Assembly: GCA_002418705.1 (NCBI GenBank)
Contig: DIEQ01000118.1
Coordinates: 1 to 19,034 of the forward strand
Source: Mageeibacillus sp. UBA5770
Lineage (GTDB): Bacteria > Bacillota_A > Clostridia > Saccharofermentanales > Saccharofermentanaceae
Reading direction: 5' to 3'
Length of the DNA stretch: 19,034 nucleotides
The position numbers and the translations under genes are program-made. Shown in pieces: positions 8,790 to 16,508 of this stretch (position 1 is the first letter of the stretch; every line of letters starts with the position of its first letter). The notes below the pieces were generated by a model. It was not told where the DNA came from. It searched no databases and was given only the letters and a program-made list of their open reading frames with translations.

Positions 8790-8808
8790 GTATTTTGCCT
8801 CTTTATTT

Positions 8809-8817
8809 TGCTATAAT
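8809..8817 (+). promoter_or_regulatory. Extended -10 promoter of the sortase gene
   Basis: TGCTATAAT is a perfect extended -10 on the plus strand, about 55 bp before the sortase ATG at 8873. It places the transcription start near 8824, downstream of the longer in-frame start at 8795, which supports the shorter protein. It lies about 45 bp from the divergent dnaA -10. Confidence 0.6.
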
Positions 8818-8872
8818 TAGATTATTAAGAACTATCCGAACGAAAATATTCCCTTTGAAGAAGGTGTTTTAT

Positions 8873-9640
8873 ATGAAAAATAATATAGATGGCTCAGAGC
8901 CGACACAGACAGAAACCGGTACGATCAGAAAAGCCGGTAAAAAAAGAAAGTTTACAGCAATCGACAGGATCCTGCTGGTCCTGGCAACTTTGATGTTTTT
9001 GGGAGCCATGGTGCTTTTTGCATGGACACCCGTGCAGAATTATTTGAGAGACCAGAGGACGAAAAATCTGATTTCGAGCATTGAAGAAGGTAATCCGACC
9101 ATTATCGTTAAAATGGATGAACTCCCAATAAACGGGGAGGAATATGAATCATATGAGACATTTGTGCTCCCCACAGCCGAAGGAACAGATCCACAGCCGA
9201 CGTTAGCTCCGATCGATTTGCCCGAAGATGTCGTACTGACTGCTTTTGGCATGATAAAGATCGAAAAAATTGATCTCTATATCCCACTCTTAGATGATGC
9301 CGGTGTTGTTCCGCTGCGTTACGGCGCTGGAATTCAAGTCAATACAGCTCTTCCGGGCGAGGAAGGCAACAGCGTCATTCTCGGCCACCGCATGAAAGCA
9401 TATGGCAGTCTTTTTAACAGGCTTGATGAGGTAGCCATAGGTGACACGATTGAAATCACAAAAGTTGACGGTACCGTAATCACCTACATCGTAGATGAAG
9501 TCATTCCTAAGCTGGATCCTGCGGAACTTCTTGATTACATAGATATAAATGCCGGCTATGGCGTACAGGTCACCCTGGTCACCTGTACGCCGACCGGTGT
9601 CGGTTCACACAGGCTGCTCGTAATCGGGCACATGGCATAG
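8873..9640 (+). CDS. Membrane-anchored sortase (class C/D-like cysteine transpeptidase)
   Basis: Sortases cleave a C-terminal sorting signal on secreted proteins and join them to the cell wall or to pilin. In this 255-residue protein a basic N-terminus (KAGKKRK) precedes one transmembrane helix (about 32-51), then a low-complexity stalk (about 60-120) and a sortase barrel. Catalytic residues are His172 (LGHRMKAYGSLF), Cys238 (TLVTCTP) and Arg247 (GSHRLLVIG). The TLVTCTPTGVGSHRLL block resembles class C, but there is no C-terminal membrane helix or obvious lid, which fits class D better. The start is set by GAAGGTG before ATG 8873 and by the promoter; the longer in-frame start at 8795 lies upstream of the -10. 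No LPXTG-type substrate gene is in the window, so its target is unknown. It is divergent from dnaA. Confidence 0.9.
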   Translation: MKNNIDGSEPTQTETGTIRKAGKKRKFTAIDRILLVLATLMFLGAMVLFAWTPVQNYLRDQRTKNLISSIEEGNPTIIVKMDELPINGEEYESYETFVLPTAEGTDPQPTLAPIDLPEDVVLTAFGMIKIEKIDLYIPLLDDAGVVPLRYGAGIQVNTALPGEEGNSVILGHRMKAYGSLFNRLDEVAIGDTIEITKVDGTVITYIVDEVIPKLDPAELLDYIDINAGYGVQVTLVTCTPTGVGSHRLLVIGHMA

Positions 9641-9669
9641 GTATATGACAATATGCTTCTCAGACTTTT

Positions 9670-9697
9670 CCGGGTCTGGCGTCAGCCTGGTTTCTTT
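9670..9697 (+). terminator. Weak possible terminator after the sortase gene
   Basis: CCGGG...CCTGG can pair (9670-9674 with 9686-9690, one G-U) and is followed by TTTCTTT. A second small hairpin, CAGAC/GTCTG, overlaps it. The stem is short, so this is only a possibility. Confidence 0.25.
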
Positions 9698-9741
9698 GAG
9701 ATATTGAGCGACGGTCAGAAAAGCAATATACGTGCTTCTGC

Positions 9742-9770
9742 TGGAAACTTCTTCCTGAACATGATAAAAT
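9742..9770 (+). promoter_or_regulatory. Candidate promoter of the carA-murT-gatD operon
   Basis: TGGAAA (9742-9747, 4/6) is followed after 17 bp by TAAAAT (9765-9770, 5/6) with an extended TG at 9762-9763. The start would be near 9777, leaving a leader of about 90 nt before carA. That leader holds a 9-bp inverted repeat, AAGAATTTA at 9781-9789 with its complement at 9830-9838. I saw no PyrR-binding consensus. Confidence 0.5.
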
Positions 9771-9866
9771 GCTGTGTTAAAAGAATTTAAAGATGGGCGC
9801 ATTCTGTTTATTTGCGTTTTGATTGTGGGTAAATTCTTGGAAGCAAAGGGCATACGGGAGGATTTT

Positions 9867-11072
9867 ATGCAGAAGGCTTGTCTAGTATTAAGTGATGGCA
9901 GTGTATTTGAGGGAATTCGCTTCGGAGCAAAGCGAGATGCAGTTTGTGAGGTTGTTTTTAACACCGGACTTACTGGTTATACAGAGCTCCTGACGGATGC
10001 GTCCTATGCCGGACAGGCTATTACGATGGCATCTCCGATCATCGGCAACTATGGTGTTTTTGAAGATACTTCCGAGTCTGTGCGTCCCTGGGTAGAAGCG
10101 TTTATCCTGCGTGATCTGACGACTGTTGAAGGCGATCACCGACAGGCGGAAAATTTGGAGACTTACCTTACCAGGAATGATATTCCCGGAATTTATGGAA
10201 TTGATACCCGTGCCCTGACGCTTCTCATCAGAGAGCACGGCACGATGCTCGGCCTGCTTACAGACGGCTCCAAAGAAGAAGTGGATATCATGTCCGCCAT
10301 GGAGAAAATTCAGTCTTATGACGGATCGCGGCTTGTACCGATGGTAAGCCGTAAGGATGTGCATGTTTTCCCTGCCGGTAAAAAAGGCTGGGATAAGAAT
10401 AAATATGCTGCTGATGCAGCTGCAGGAAGTCCCACGGCACTTGTACCTGAGCATGATTCCTCGGCAGCATCCGACCAGCCCGCATACCGCATTGCGCTTC
10501 TTGATTTCGGCGTCAAACAGAATATTATCTGGAATCTTGTGGAGCGCGGATGTGAAGTGACTGCTTTTCCGTGGGATACAAAAGCAGAAGACGTTCTTGC
10601 CATGCAGCCGGATGGTATCTTGCTGTCAAACGGCCCGGGAGATCCGAAGAACTGCGGTCCTGCCATTGAGCAGATTACGAAATTATATAACTCCGGGACG
10701 ACGGTTATGGGCATTTGCCTCGGTCATCAGCTTATGGCTCTTGCCACGGGTGCCGATACACACAAGCTTCGTTACGGGCACAGAGGAATCAATCATCCTG
10801 TAAAGGACCTGCGCGCAGACCGCGTATATATTACCTCCCAGAACCATGGTTATGTTGTGACTGATGAGACGCTTTCAGAGGATCTCTGCGAAATCAGCCA
10901 TGTAAACATGAATGACGGATCAATCGAAGGACTGCGGTATCTGAATAAGCCGGTTTTCACCGTTCAGTATCACCCGGAAGGGGCCCCCGGTCCGTGGGAC
11001 AACAATTATCTGTTTGATGAGTTCCTTGCCTTGATTGACGAGACAAAAATGAAGGTGAAGGATTCCCTATGA
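9867..11072 (+). CDS. carA: Carbamoyl-phosphate synthase small (glutaminase) subunit
   Basis: CarA hydrolyses glutamine and channels ammonia to CarB to make carbamoyl phosphate for pyrimidines and arginine. Seen: the CPSase small-chain N-terminal domain (VFNTGLTGYTELLTD, SYAGQAITMASPIIGNYG) and a class I glutamine amidotransferase with Cys284 (GICLGHQ), His369 and Glu371 (YHPEG), and an ITSQNHGY motif. At 401 residues it is slightly long; the linker around 171-207 (KKGWDKNKYAADAAAG...) is extended and low in complexity. The frame opens earlier, but GGGAGG before ATG 9867 and MQKACLVLSDGSVFEG mark the start. Its stop overlaps the murT start (ATGA), so it is translationally coupled to murT. carB is not next to it or anywhere in this window, which is unusual. 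Confidence 0.96.
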   Translation: MQKACLVLSDGSVFEGIRFGAKRDAVCEVVFNTGLTGYTELLTDASYAGQAITMASPIIGNYGVFEDTSESVRPWVEAFILRDLTTVEGDHRQAENLETYLTRNDIPGIYGIDTRALTLLIREHGTMLGLLTDGSKEEVDIMSAMEKIQSYDGSRLVPMVSRKDVHVFPAGKKGWDKNKYAADAAAGSPTALVPEHDSSAASDQPAYRIALLDFGVKQNIIWNLVERGCEVTAFPWDTKAEDVLAMQPDGILLSNGPGDPKNCGPAIEQITKLYNSGTTVMGICLGHQLMALATGADTHKLRYGHRGINHPVKDLRADRVYITSQNHGYVVTDETLSEDLCEISHVNMNDGSIEGLRYLNKPVFTVQYHPEGAPGPWDNNYLFDEFLALIDETKMKVKDSL

Positions 11073-12592
11073 TACATTTTCGCGCCGGCCTTGCGGTTTT
11101 CACTGCGAGGGGAATCATCAGGGGTTTACGACTGATCGGAAGAGGTGCAACAACACTACCGGGACGTGTGGCTCTGAAGATCTATCCGCAGATTGTATCT
11201 CTGCTGTCAAAAGATCAGCAAATCATTGTTCTTACAGGAACCAATGGTAAAACAACGACAACGCACATGGTCGCAGGAATCCTGCGCTCCCGGGGCTTTG
11301 TTGTTATTACCAATGTGTCAGGCGCAAACCTGGCTACCGGTATTGCGACTACCATGATTGAAGGCATCAGAATCCGGCGTCTCGCTGAGAAGGCCGGCAA
11401 AAAAACGGTATATGTCATCGAGGCTGATGAAGCTGCCTTTTCAAAAATCTGCGGGCCGCTGCAGCCGAGAGTCTGCGTGGTGACCAACCTTTTCCGTGAC
11501 CAGCTTGACCGGTACGGTGAACTGGTTCATACTCAGGCATTCATTGCAAAAGGCTTGGATGCTACGGATGCGGCTATTCTTTTAGATGCGGACGACTCTC
11601 TAGTTGCGGCCCTTGAAAAGGGCCGTGAAGACAGGGTCGTTTTCTTTGGAATGGATGAGTCCTCAATGACGGGTAACATTGTTACAAATCCAGAGAATTC
11701 AGGCATGACCGGGGATTCTTCTTCTGGCATGCCCGGTCTTGGCGAGACGACTTCCGATGCCTCTTACTGCAGTTTCTGTCAGGCAAAATATGAATACCGC
11801 GCCAGAAGTTTTGGACATCTGGGCGCTTTTTACTGCCCTTCCTGCGGATATTCACGCAAGGAGCCTGATTTTCTGGTGTCTTACAAAGCCGCATCTGAGC
11901 AGGAGAAAAAAGATGCCATGAAGAGGGGGGACGCACTTGTTAAAGGTCCTTCCGATGTTGGCTTTCCTGTGACTCTTACCTATTCCGGCGAGTCTGTCAC
12001 CGTCGGGCTTCCGATACCCGGCCTTCATAATTTCTACAATACGGCGGCAGCTGTTTCGGCCTGCGTTTTGCTCGGTGAAAAATCCGGTGAGCCGTCTCTT
12101 TCTTTTGCGGAATGTGCCAGGGCGATCGAGACTGTTCAGCCGGCGTTTGGCCGGATGGAAAAGATTCCGATCGGCAATAAGTCTTTGTGTCTGCTGCTGG
12201 TGAAAAATCCGGTAGGGCTGGAACGTGCCCTGTCGTTTGTTTCCCAGGCCTCTGATGCGGGCGGGATGTATCTGCTTTTGAACAGCAACGACGCCGACGG
12301 CAAGGATGTATCCTGGATCTGGGATGTGGATTTTGAATCAAGGACGTATCCGGAGAAGGTTTTCGTATCCGGCGAAAGATACGGTGATATGTATCTGCGC
12401 CTTGCTTATGCAGGTATTGATAAGGACAGGATGCAGGCTCAGCCAATGTCGAACTGCGGTATGCTGATAGATGAAGCCCTTGCTCAGTGTGAAGACGGAA
12501 AATGCCTCTATATACTTCCGAACTATACCGCCATGCTGGCGCTTCGTGAAATCCTGGTTAAAAGATATCAGCTTAAGGATTTCTGGAAATGA
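11069..12592 (+). CDS. murT: Lipid II isoglutaminyl synthase, Mur-ligase subunit MurT
   Basis: MurT with GatD amidates the alpha-carboxyl of D-Glu in lipid II, giving D-isoglutamine; MurT activates the carboxyl with ATP. Seen: a hydrophobic/basic N-terminus, the Mur ligase P-loop TGTNGKTT (56-63), EADEAAF (118-124), a zinc ribbon formed by Cys234/Cys237 and Cys256/Cys259, characteristic of MurT, and the C-terminal domain with NPVGLERAL (380-388) and LNSNDADGKDVSWIWD (404-419). At 507 residues it is about 70 longer than S. aureus MurT (437). Part of the excess is a Gly/Ser/Met-rich stretch (about 205-232) just before the zinc ribbon. Start ATG overlaps the carA stop. gatD follows at once. Confidence 0.94.
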   Translation: MIHFRAGLAVFTARGIIRGLRLIGRGATTLPGRVALKIYPQIVSLLSKDQQIIVLTGTNGKTTTTHMVAGILRSRGFVVITNVSGANLATGIATTMIEGIRIRRLAEKAGKKTVYVIEADEAAFSKICGPLQPRVCVVTNLFRDQLDRYGELVHTQAFIAKGLDATDAAILLDADDSLVAALEKGREDRVVFFGMDESSMTGNIVTNPENSGMTGDSSSGMPGLGETTSDASYCSFCQAKYEYRARSFGHLGAFYCPSCGYSRKEPDFLVSYKAASEQEKKDAMKRGDALVKGPSDVGFPVTLTYSGESVTVGLPIPGLHNFYNTAAAVSACVLLGEKSGEPSLSFAECARAIETVQPAFGRMEKIPIGNKSLCLLLVKNPVGLERALSFVSQASDAGGMYLLLNSNDADGKDVSWIWDVDFESRTYPEKVFVSGERYGDMYLRLAYAGIDKDRMQAQPMSNCGMLIDEALAQCEDGKCLYILPNYTAMLALREILVKRYQLKDFWK

Positions 12593-12612
12593 TGGAAGGG
12601 AGAGCTTCAGAT

Positions 12613-13353
12613 ATGCAGGAAAAAATTCGACTCTGCCATTTATACCCGGATCTGTTGAATCTGTACGGAGACCGCGGTAATATTCTGGCCCTCATACGCA
12701 GGGCTTCTTTGCGCGGCATTGATTTACAGGTGGAAGCTGTCTCAATCGGACAAAAGTTTGATCCGGATCGATATGATATGATTTTTCTCGGCGGCGGACA
12801 GGACGCGGAGCAGAATATTCTCCGCAATGATTTTGTGTCCGTTAAAGGTGCCCAAATAAAAGAAGCCGTAGATAAAAATAAGGTATTCCTTTGCATCTGC
12901 GGAGGCTACCAGATGATGGGTCATTATTATGAGGAGCACGACGGCCACAGGATAGAATGCCTGGGAGCACTGAATATCTGGACGGTAGGGAAGAAAAACC
13001 GATTTATAGGGGATACTGTTTATTCCTGTGATTTGTTTCCGGAATCACCCCTTCTTTACGGGTTCGAAAATCATAGCGGCCGAACATATCTGGGAGAAGG
13101 AGTCCGACCGCTTGCAAAAGTATTGACAGGATCCGGCAATAACGGAGAAGACAAAACGGAAGGTGCAATCTTTAAAAACGTATACTGTACGTATTCGCAT
13201 GGAAGCTTTCTGCCTAAGAATCCTGAAATGACTGATTATCTAATTAAGAAGGCACTCGAAGTCCAAAAGGGAAAGCCTTATGTCCTTGCCGAATTATCCA
13301 ATGAGATTGAAAATTTTGCAAGGAACGCGCTTCCGACTTGCAAAAAGTCTTGA
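12613..13353 (+). CDS. gatD: Lipid II isoglutaminyl synthase, glutamine amidotransferase subunit GatD
   Basis: GatD is the glutaminase partner of MurT; it releases ammonia from glutamine for amidation of lipid II. It is a CobB/CobQ-type amidotransferase. The N-terminus LCHLYPDLLNLYGDRGN, catalytic Cys96 in CICGGYQMMG and His196 in TYSHGSFLPKNP all match the S. aureus enzyme. The frame also has ATGs at 12589 (overlapping the murT stop) and 12592. I chose 12613 (246 residues) because GGAAGGGA lies about 11 nt upstream and MQEKIRLCHLYPD fits the family start; the longer start would add eight residues. It is the last gene of carA-murT-gatD. Its stop codon lies inside the -35 box of the glnA promoter. 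Confidence 0.94.
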   Translation: MQEKIRLCHLYPDLLNLYGDRGNILALIRRASLRGIDLQVEAVSIGQKFDPDRYDMIFLGGGQDAEQNILRNDFVSVKGAQIKEAVDKNKVFLCICGGYQMMGHYYEEHDGHRIECLGALNIWTVGKKNRFIGDTVYSCDLFPESPLLYGFENHSGRTYLGEGVRPLAKVLTGSGNNGEDKTEGAIFKNVYCTYSHGSFLPKNPEMTDYLIKKALEVQKGKPYVLAELSNEIENFARNALPTCKKS

Positions 13354-13379
13354 CAGTGGTTCCGTTTTTCGGTTACAAT
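13350..13379 (+). promoter_or_regulatory. Sigma-A promoter of glnA, with a dyad around the -10
   Basis: TTGACA (13350-13355, 6/6) and TACAAT (13374-13379, 5/6) are separated by 18 bp; the expected start is near 13386. The -35 overlaps the gatD stop codon. CGGTT (13370-13374) and AACCG (13386-13390) form a dyad around the -10, with further imperfect symmetry outside it (TTT and AAA), and could be an operator. Confidence 0.75.
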
Positions 13380-13396
13380 ACAAGAAACCGGAAATG

Positions 13397-13419
13397 AGGC
13401 GGGCATACCGCCTTTTTTT
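13397..13419 (+). terminator. Intrinsic terminator between the glnA promoter and glnA
   Basis: AGGCGG (13397-13402) and CCGCCT (13408-13413) form a stem with a 5-nt loop GCATA, followed by seven T residues. It can end the carA-murT-gatD transcript and, because it lies after the glnA promoter, would also attenuate glnA. About 57 nt separate it from the glnA start. Confidence 0.85.
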
Positions 13420-13475
13420 CGTCATTTTTCCAATTGCGGACTCTATTTAGCGAGTTGCTCAGAGGAGGAAGACAA

Positions 13476-14807
13476 ATGCCAAAGTATACAAAGGAAGACA
13501 TAATTCGAATCATCGACGAAGAGGATGTAAAGTTCATCCGGCTTCAGTTCACGGACATTTTTGGAATTCTTAAAAATGTTGCCATTACACCGAGTCAGAT
13601 GTCAAAAGCGCTGGATAATGAGTGTATGTTTGACGGTTCGTCCATTGACGGATTTGCACGTATCAGCGAGTCGGACATGTATCTGTATCCTGATTATGAT
13701 TCATTTGTCATTTTCCCGTGGAGACCCCAGGCCGGGAAGGTTGCAAGACTTATCTGTGATATTTATACCCCGAACGGAGAGCCTTTTGTCGGTGATCCGC
13801 GGTTTGCACTTAAGAAGGTTCTGGCCAGGGCAAAGGATATGGGCTACATTTTCAATGTGGGCCCCGAGCTTGAATTCTTTCTTTTTAATTATGATGAAAA
13901 CGGCAAACCTACAACAACTGCAAATGATGAGGGCGGCTATTTTGATTTAGAGCCGGTCGGTCAGGGCGAGGATATCCGCCGTGAGATTTCTTTTGCACTT
14001 GAGGCAATGGGTTTTGAGATTGAGGCATCCCACCATGAGGTTGCCCAGGCTCAGCACGAAATTGATTTCAGATTCGGCGACGCGCTCAGAACAGCTGACA
14101 ATATCATGACTTTCAAGCTTGCCGTCAAGACGATTGCCAAGAGATACGGCCTGCATGCTTCTTTCATGCCGAAGCCTGTATATGGAATCAACGGATCGGG
14201 TATGCACATCAATATGTCCCTGATGAAGGATGGAAAGAATGCTTTCTATGACCCTGATCACGACCTCGGCCTGTCCGAGACGGCGATGCAGTTTATTGCC
14301 GGTGTCTTAAAGCATGTAAAGGGTATTACGGCTGTTACAAATCCTCTGGTCAACTCTTACAAGAGGCTGGTACCGGGATATGAAGCACCGTGCTATCTTG
14401 CCTGGTCGGCAGCCAACCGTACGGCACTGATCCGCATACCGGCTACACGCGGTATCGGAACACGCCTTGAGCTGCGCAGTCCGGATCCTTCCGCAAATCC
14501 TTACCTTGCACTGGCTTTGTGTCTTGCAGCCGGACTCGACGGCATTGAGAATAAAATGGAGCCGCCCAAGCAGGTTTATAATTCGATTTTCGCCATGTCT
14601 CCGATCGAGAGGCTGGAAGCCGGAATTGATAATCTGCCCGGAAGTCTGCGTGAATCCCTTAATGAATTCGAGAAAGATCCGATCGGAAAAGAAGTGCTTG
14701 GCGAACATATCTATGACAAGTACCTCGAAGCCAAGGATGATGAATGGAATGAGTACAGGACACAGGTCACACAATGGGAAATTGATACATATCTCCTCCG
14801 CTATTAA
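13476..14807 (+). CDS. glnA: Type I glutamine synthetase
   Basis: GlnA makes glutamine from glutamate, ammonia and ATP as a dodecamer. Its 443 residues match the Bacillus-type GSI-alpha length. Seen: [19 protein letters not shown] in the N-terminal beta-grasp region, GPELEFFLF and [12 protein letters not shown] metal-binding segments, NGSGMHIN, the ATP-site [22 protein letters not shown] and the [13 protein letters not shown] region. GSI-beta adenylylation features were not noted. ATG 13476 is preceded by AGAGGAGG; the earlier in-frame start at 13434 has no such site. It has its own promoter and leader terminator, and is followed after 112 bp by an ANTAR regulator, an arrangement described for Clostridium glnA-glnR. 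It would supply the glutamine used by CarA and GatD upstream. Confidence 0.97.
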   Translation: MPKYTKEDIIRIIDEEDVKFIRLQFTDIFGILKNVAITPSQMSKALDNECMFDGSSIDGFARISESDMYLYPDYDSFVIFPWRPQAGKVARLICDIYTPNGEPFVGDPRFALKKVLARAKDMGYIFNVGPELEFFLFNYDENGKPTTTANDEGGYFDLEPVGQGEDIRREISFALEAMGFEIEASHHEVAQAQHEIDFRFGDALRTADNIMTFKLAVKTIAKRYGLHASFMPKPVYGINGSGMHINMSLMKDGKNAFYDPDHDLGLSETAMQFIAGVLKHVKGITAVTNPLVNSYKRLVPGYEAPCYLAWSAANRTALIRIPATRGIGTRLELRSPDPSANPYLALALCLAAGLDGIENKMEPPKQVYNSIFAMSPIERLEAGIDNLPGSLRESLNEFEKDPIGKEVLGEHIYDKYLEAKDDEWNEYRTQVTQWEIDTYLLRY

Positions 14808-14919
14808 TTTCTCCCGATAATCTGACACACTGACATCTTCAGGATCCATGCTCCGCACTTACAGTTTGACTGCAGTAAGCTTTTCGCTGGATACGACAAA
14901 ATAGCAAAGGAGGGAAAAG

Positions 14920-15513
14920 ATGAGAAGCATAATAGTAGCTTTTCCCGACATAAACACTGTTCATAAAATCAGGGATGTATTGATTACTCATAATTTCCCT
15001 GTTCGAGGTCAGGCAACGAATGCAACCATGGCGCTGCGCTGTATCCAGTCGGAAGACGGCGGCGGACTTATCATCTGCGGAGCCCGTTTTCCGGATATGA
15101 CAGCCATGAGTATGCTTTCTCTGCTTCCGGATGACTACGACATGCTTGTACTCACTTCGGCCGGCAATATTGACCACTCATACGGACAGCGCGAAGGACT
15201 GTATACTCTGTCTCTGCCGCTTCATACGCAGGACCTTGTGTCTTCCGTACGTATGCTTCTCGAAACGCGTCAGATGTACAAAGACGTCTCGCGTTCGGCA
15301 GCTGCCAAAAAGCCCATAGCTGCAGACGATCCCCCGCCTGCAAAGCGCGGGACGCAGGAACAGAGAATTATTGATCAGGCTAAGGCACTTCTTATGAACC
15401 GCAATAACATGTCGGAACAGGAAGCGCACAGATTTTTGCAGAAAAAGAGTATGGACACCGGATCAAAGCTTGTCGATATGGCTGCGACTGTATTGAAGAG
15501 CCAGGAAAACTGA
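14920..15513 (+). CDS. ANTAR-domain response regulator (putative RNA antiterminator) behind glnA
   Basis: ANTAR proteins bind paired RNA hairpins and prevent termination. This 197-residue protein has an N-terminal receiver-like domain (about 1-118), an Ala/Lys/Pro linker (about 124-144) and a C-terminal ANTAR domain (about 145-192; IIDQAKALLMNRNNMSEQEAHRFLQKKSM...LVDMAATVL). The receiver is degenerate: where the phosphoacceptor Asp is expected (IICGARFPDM) there is Gly54, the acidic pair near the N-terminus is missing (VAFPD), and the Lys-Pro motif reads LPLH. It should therefore not be controlled by classical phosphorylation. AAAGGAGGG precedes the ATG. A weak TTGACT -35-like box (14866) and a poor stem with TTTT (about 14856-14884) lie upstream. 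A glnA target is suggested by position. Confidence 0.9.
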   Translation: MRSIIVAFPDINTVHKIRDVLITHNFPVRGQATNATMALRCIQSEDGGGLIICGARFPDMTAMSMLSLLPDDYDMLVLTSAGNIDHSYGQREGLYTLSLPLHTQDLVSSVRMLLETRQMYKDVSRSAAAKKPIAADDPPPAKRGTQEQRIIDQAKALLMNRNNMSEQEAHRFLQKKSMDTGSKLVDMAATVLKSQEN

Positions 15514-15546
15514 AGATTTGCACGTTACTATCAGAGAGGGTTGAAA

Positions 15547-16398
15547 ATGAGAAAAATTCCTTTTACAAAAATGCAGGGAACGGGAAATGATTACATCTAT
15601 ATTGACTGCACCCGGGAAGAAATACTGAAGCAGGAAGAAATTGTTCCTTTTGCGATTCGCTTCAGTGACAGGCATTTCGGAATCGGGTCGGACGGCGTTA
15701 TTTTAATAAAGCCATCACAGACATGTGATTTCTTCATGGACATGTATAATATAGACGGTTCAAGAGGAAAGATGTGCGGCAACGGCATCCGATGCGTCTC
15801 GAAATACGTTTTTGACAAAGGCCTGACTCAGAAAACGGAGCTCTCGATCGAGACTCTGTCGGGTCCCAAACAGATATCCCTTACCGTTGAAGACGGTAAA
15901 GCCGTGCGTGTTACGGTCAATATGGGTAAGCCGATTCTCGAAACGGATAAAATTCCTGTTCTCTGGAGCGATAAAACCCTTATAAATGAAGCAATTGCAG
16001 TGGGCGGCAAGCTGTTTAACATGACAGCCGTATCAATGGGAAACCCTCATGCAGTCGTCTATGTAAAGGGCATTGAGGAGCTTCCGCTTGATAAGATGGG
16101 GCCGCTTTTCGAAAAGCATAAGCTGTTCCCGGAGAGTGTTAATACGGAATTTGTTGAGATTATTGACCGTACGCATCTTCGTATGCGTGTCTGGGAACGC
16201 GGATCCGGTGAGACGATGGCCTGTGGAACAGGTGCCTGTGCAACCGTGGTTGCATCTGTACTGAACGGTTTTTCCGATCGGAAAGCGACGGTAATCCTGA
16301 ACGGCGGAGAACTCAACATCACATGGCGCGAGGATACGGGCGACGTAATCATGGAAGGCCCCGCAGAAATCAGTTTTGAAGGATCGGTTGATTTTTAA
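15547..16398 (+). CDS. dapF: Diaminopimelate epimerase
   Basis: DapF converts LL- to meso-diaminopimelate for lysine synthesis and the peptidoglycan stem. The two-domain, PLP-independent epimerase is 283 residues. Seen: MQGTGNDY (9-16), catalytic Cys77 in MCGNGIRCVSKYV, the GNPHAV motif (165-170), and catalytic Cys226 in GSGETMACGTGACA (219-232). A TTG six bases upstream could start the frame, but GAGAGGG sits 8 nt before the ATG at 15547, so this is preferred. The gene lies 33 bp after the ANTAR gene without an obvious promoter, so it is probably co-transcribed with glnA and the regulator. A terminator-like stem follows. Confidence 0.96.
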   Translation: MRKIPFTKMQGTGNDYIYIDCTREEILKQEEIVPFAIRFSDRHFGIGSDGVILIKPSQTCDFFMDMYNIDGSRGKMCGNGIRCVSKYVFDKGLTQKTELSIETLSGPKQISLTVEDGKAVRVTVNMGKPILETDKIPVLWSDKTLINEAIAVGGKLFNMTAVSMGNPHAVVYVKGIEELPLDKMGPLFEKHKLFPESVNTEFVEIIDRTHLRMRVWERGSGETMACGTGACATVVASVLNGFSDRKATVILNGGELNITWREDTGDVIMEGPAEISFEGSVDF

Positions 16399-16431
16399 GA
16401 GGATTTTCTGTAAAAATATATGCATGCAGAC

Positions 16432-16457
16432 AGGCCGACCCAATACGGGCGGCTTTT
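16432..16457 (+). terminator. Intrinsic terminator after dapF
   Basis: GCCG-A-CCC (16434-16441) pairs with GGGCGGC (16447-16453): seven pairs with one bulged A and a 5-nt loop AATAC, followed by TTTTC. Two further pairs (A-T and G-T) extend the stem into the T-run. Confidence 0.65.
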
Positions 16458-16463
16458 CTGATG

Positions 16464-16487
16464 AAAGTGCCCCGCACTTTAGCGGGG
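16464..16487 (+). promoter_or_regulatory. Two mutually exclusive hairpins before dapL
   Basis: AAAGTGC (16464-16470) pairs perfectly with GCACTTT (16474-16480) around CCC. CCCCGC (16470-16475) pairs perfectly with GCGGGG (16482-16487) around ACTTTA. Both use 16470-16475, so only one can form at a time. They end 21 nt before the chosen dapL start. The pairing is seen; a switching role is inference. It is too small to be a lysine riboswitch. Confidence 0.45.
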
Positions 16488-16508
16488 GGAATGGAAAAGG
16501 AAAAGCAA

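Noticed and set aside
9777..9866. PyrR attenuator in the carA leader
   Set aside because: No PyrR-binding consensus and no terminator between the promoter candidate and carA.
9888..10454. 188-codon minus-strand frame over carA
   Set aside because: Shadow of carA codon structure; low-complexity translation without domain signals.
13386..13475. Canonical ANTAR double-hexaloop element in the glnA leader
   Set aside because: Several A-N-N-G hexamers occur but none is closed by a supporting stem; the terminator loop is 5 nt (GCATA).
14307..14858. 183-codon minus-strand frame over glnA
   Set aside because: It is antisense to conserved glutamine synthetase coding sequence and its translation shows no recognisable domain. 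An antisense RNA to glnA is known in one Clostridium, but I saw no convincing promoter for one here.
16399..16508. Lysine riboswitch before dapL
   Set aside because: The gap is only about 110 nt with simple hairpins; the lysine riboswitch has a much longer five-stem core that is not present.
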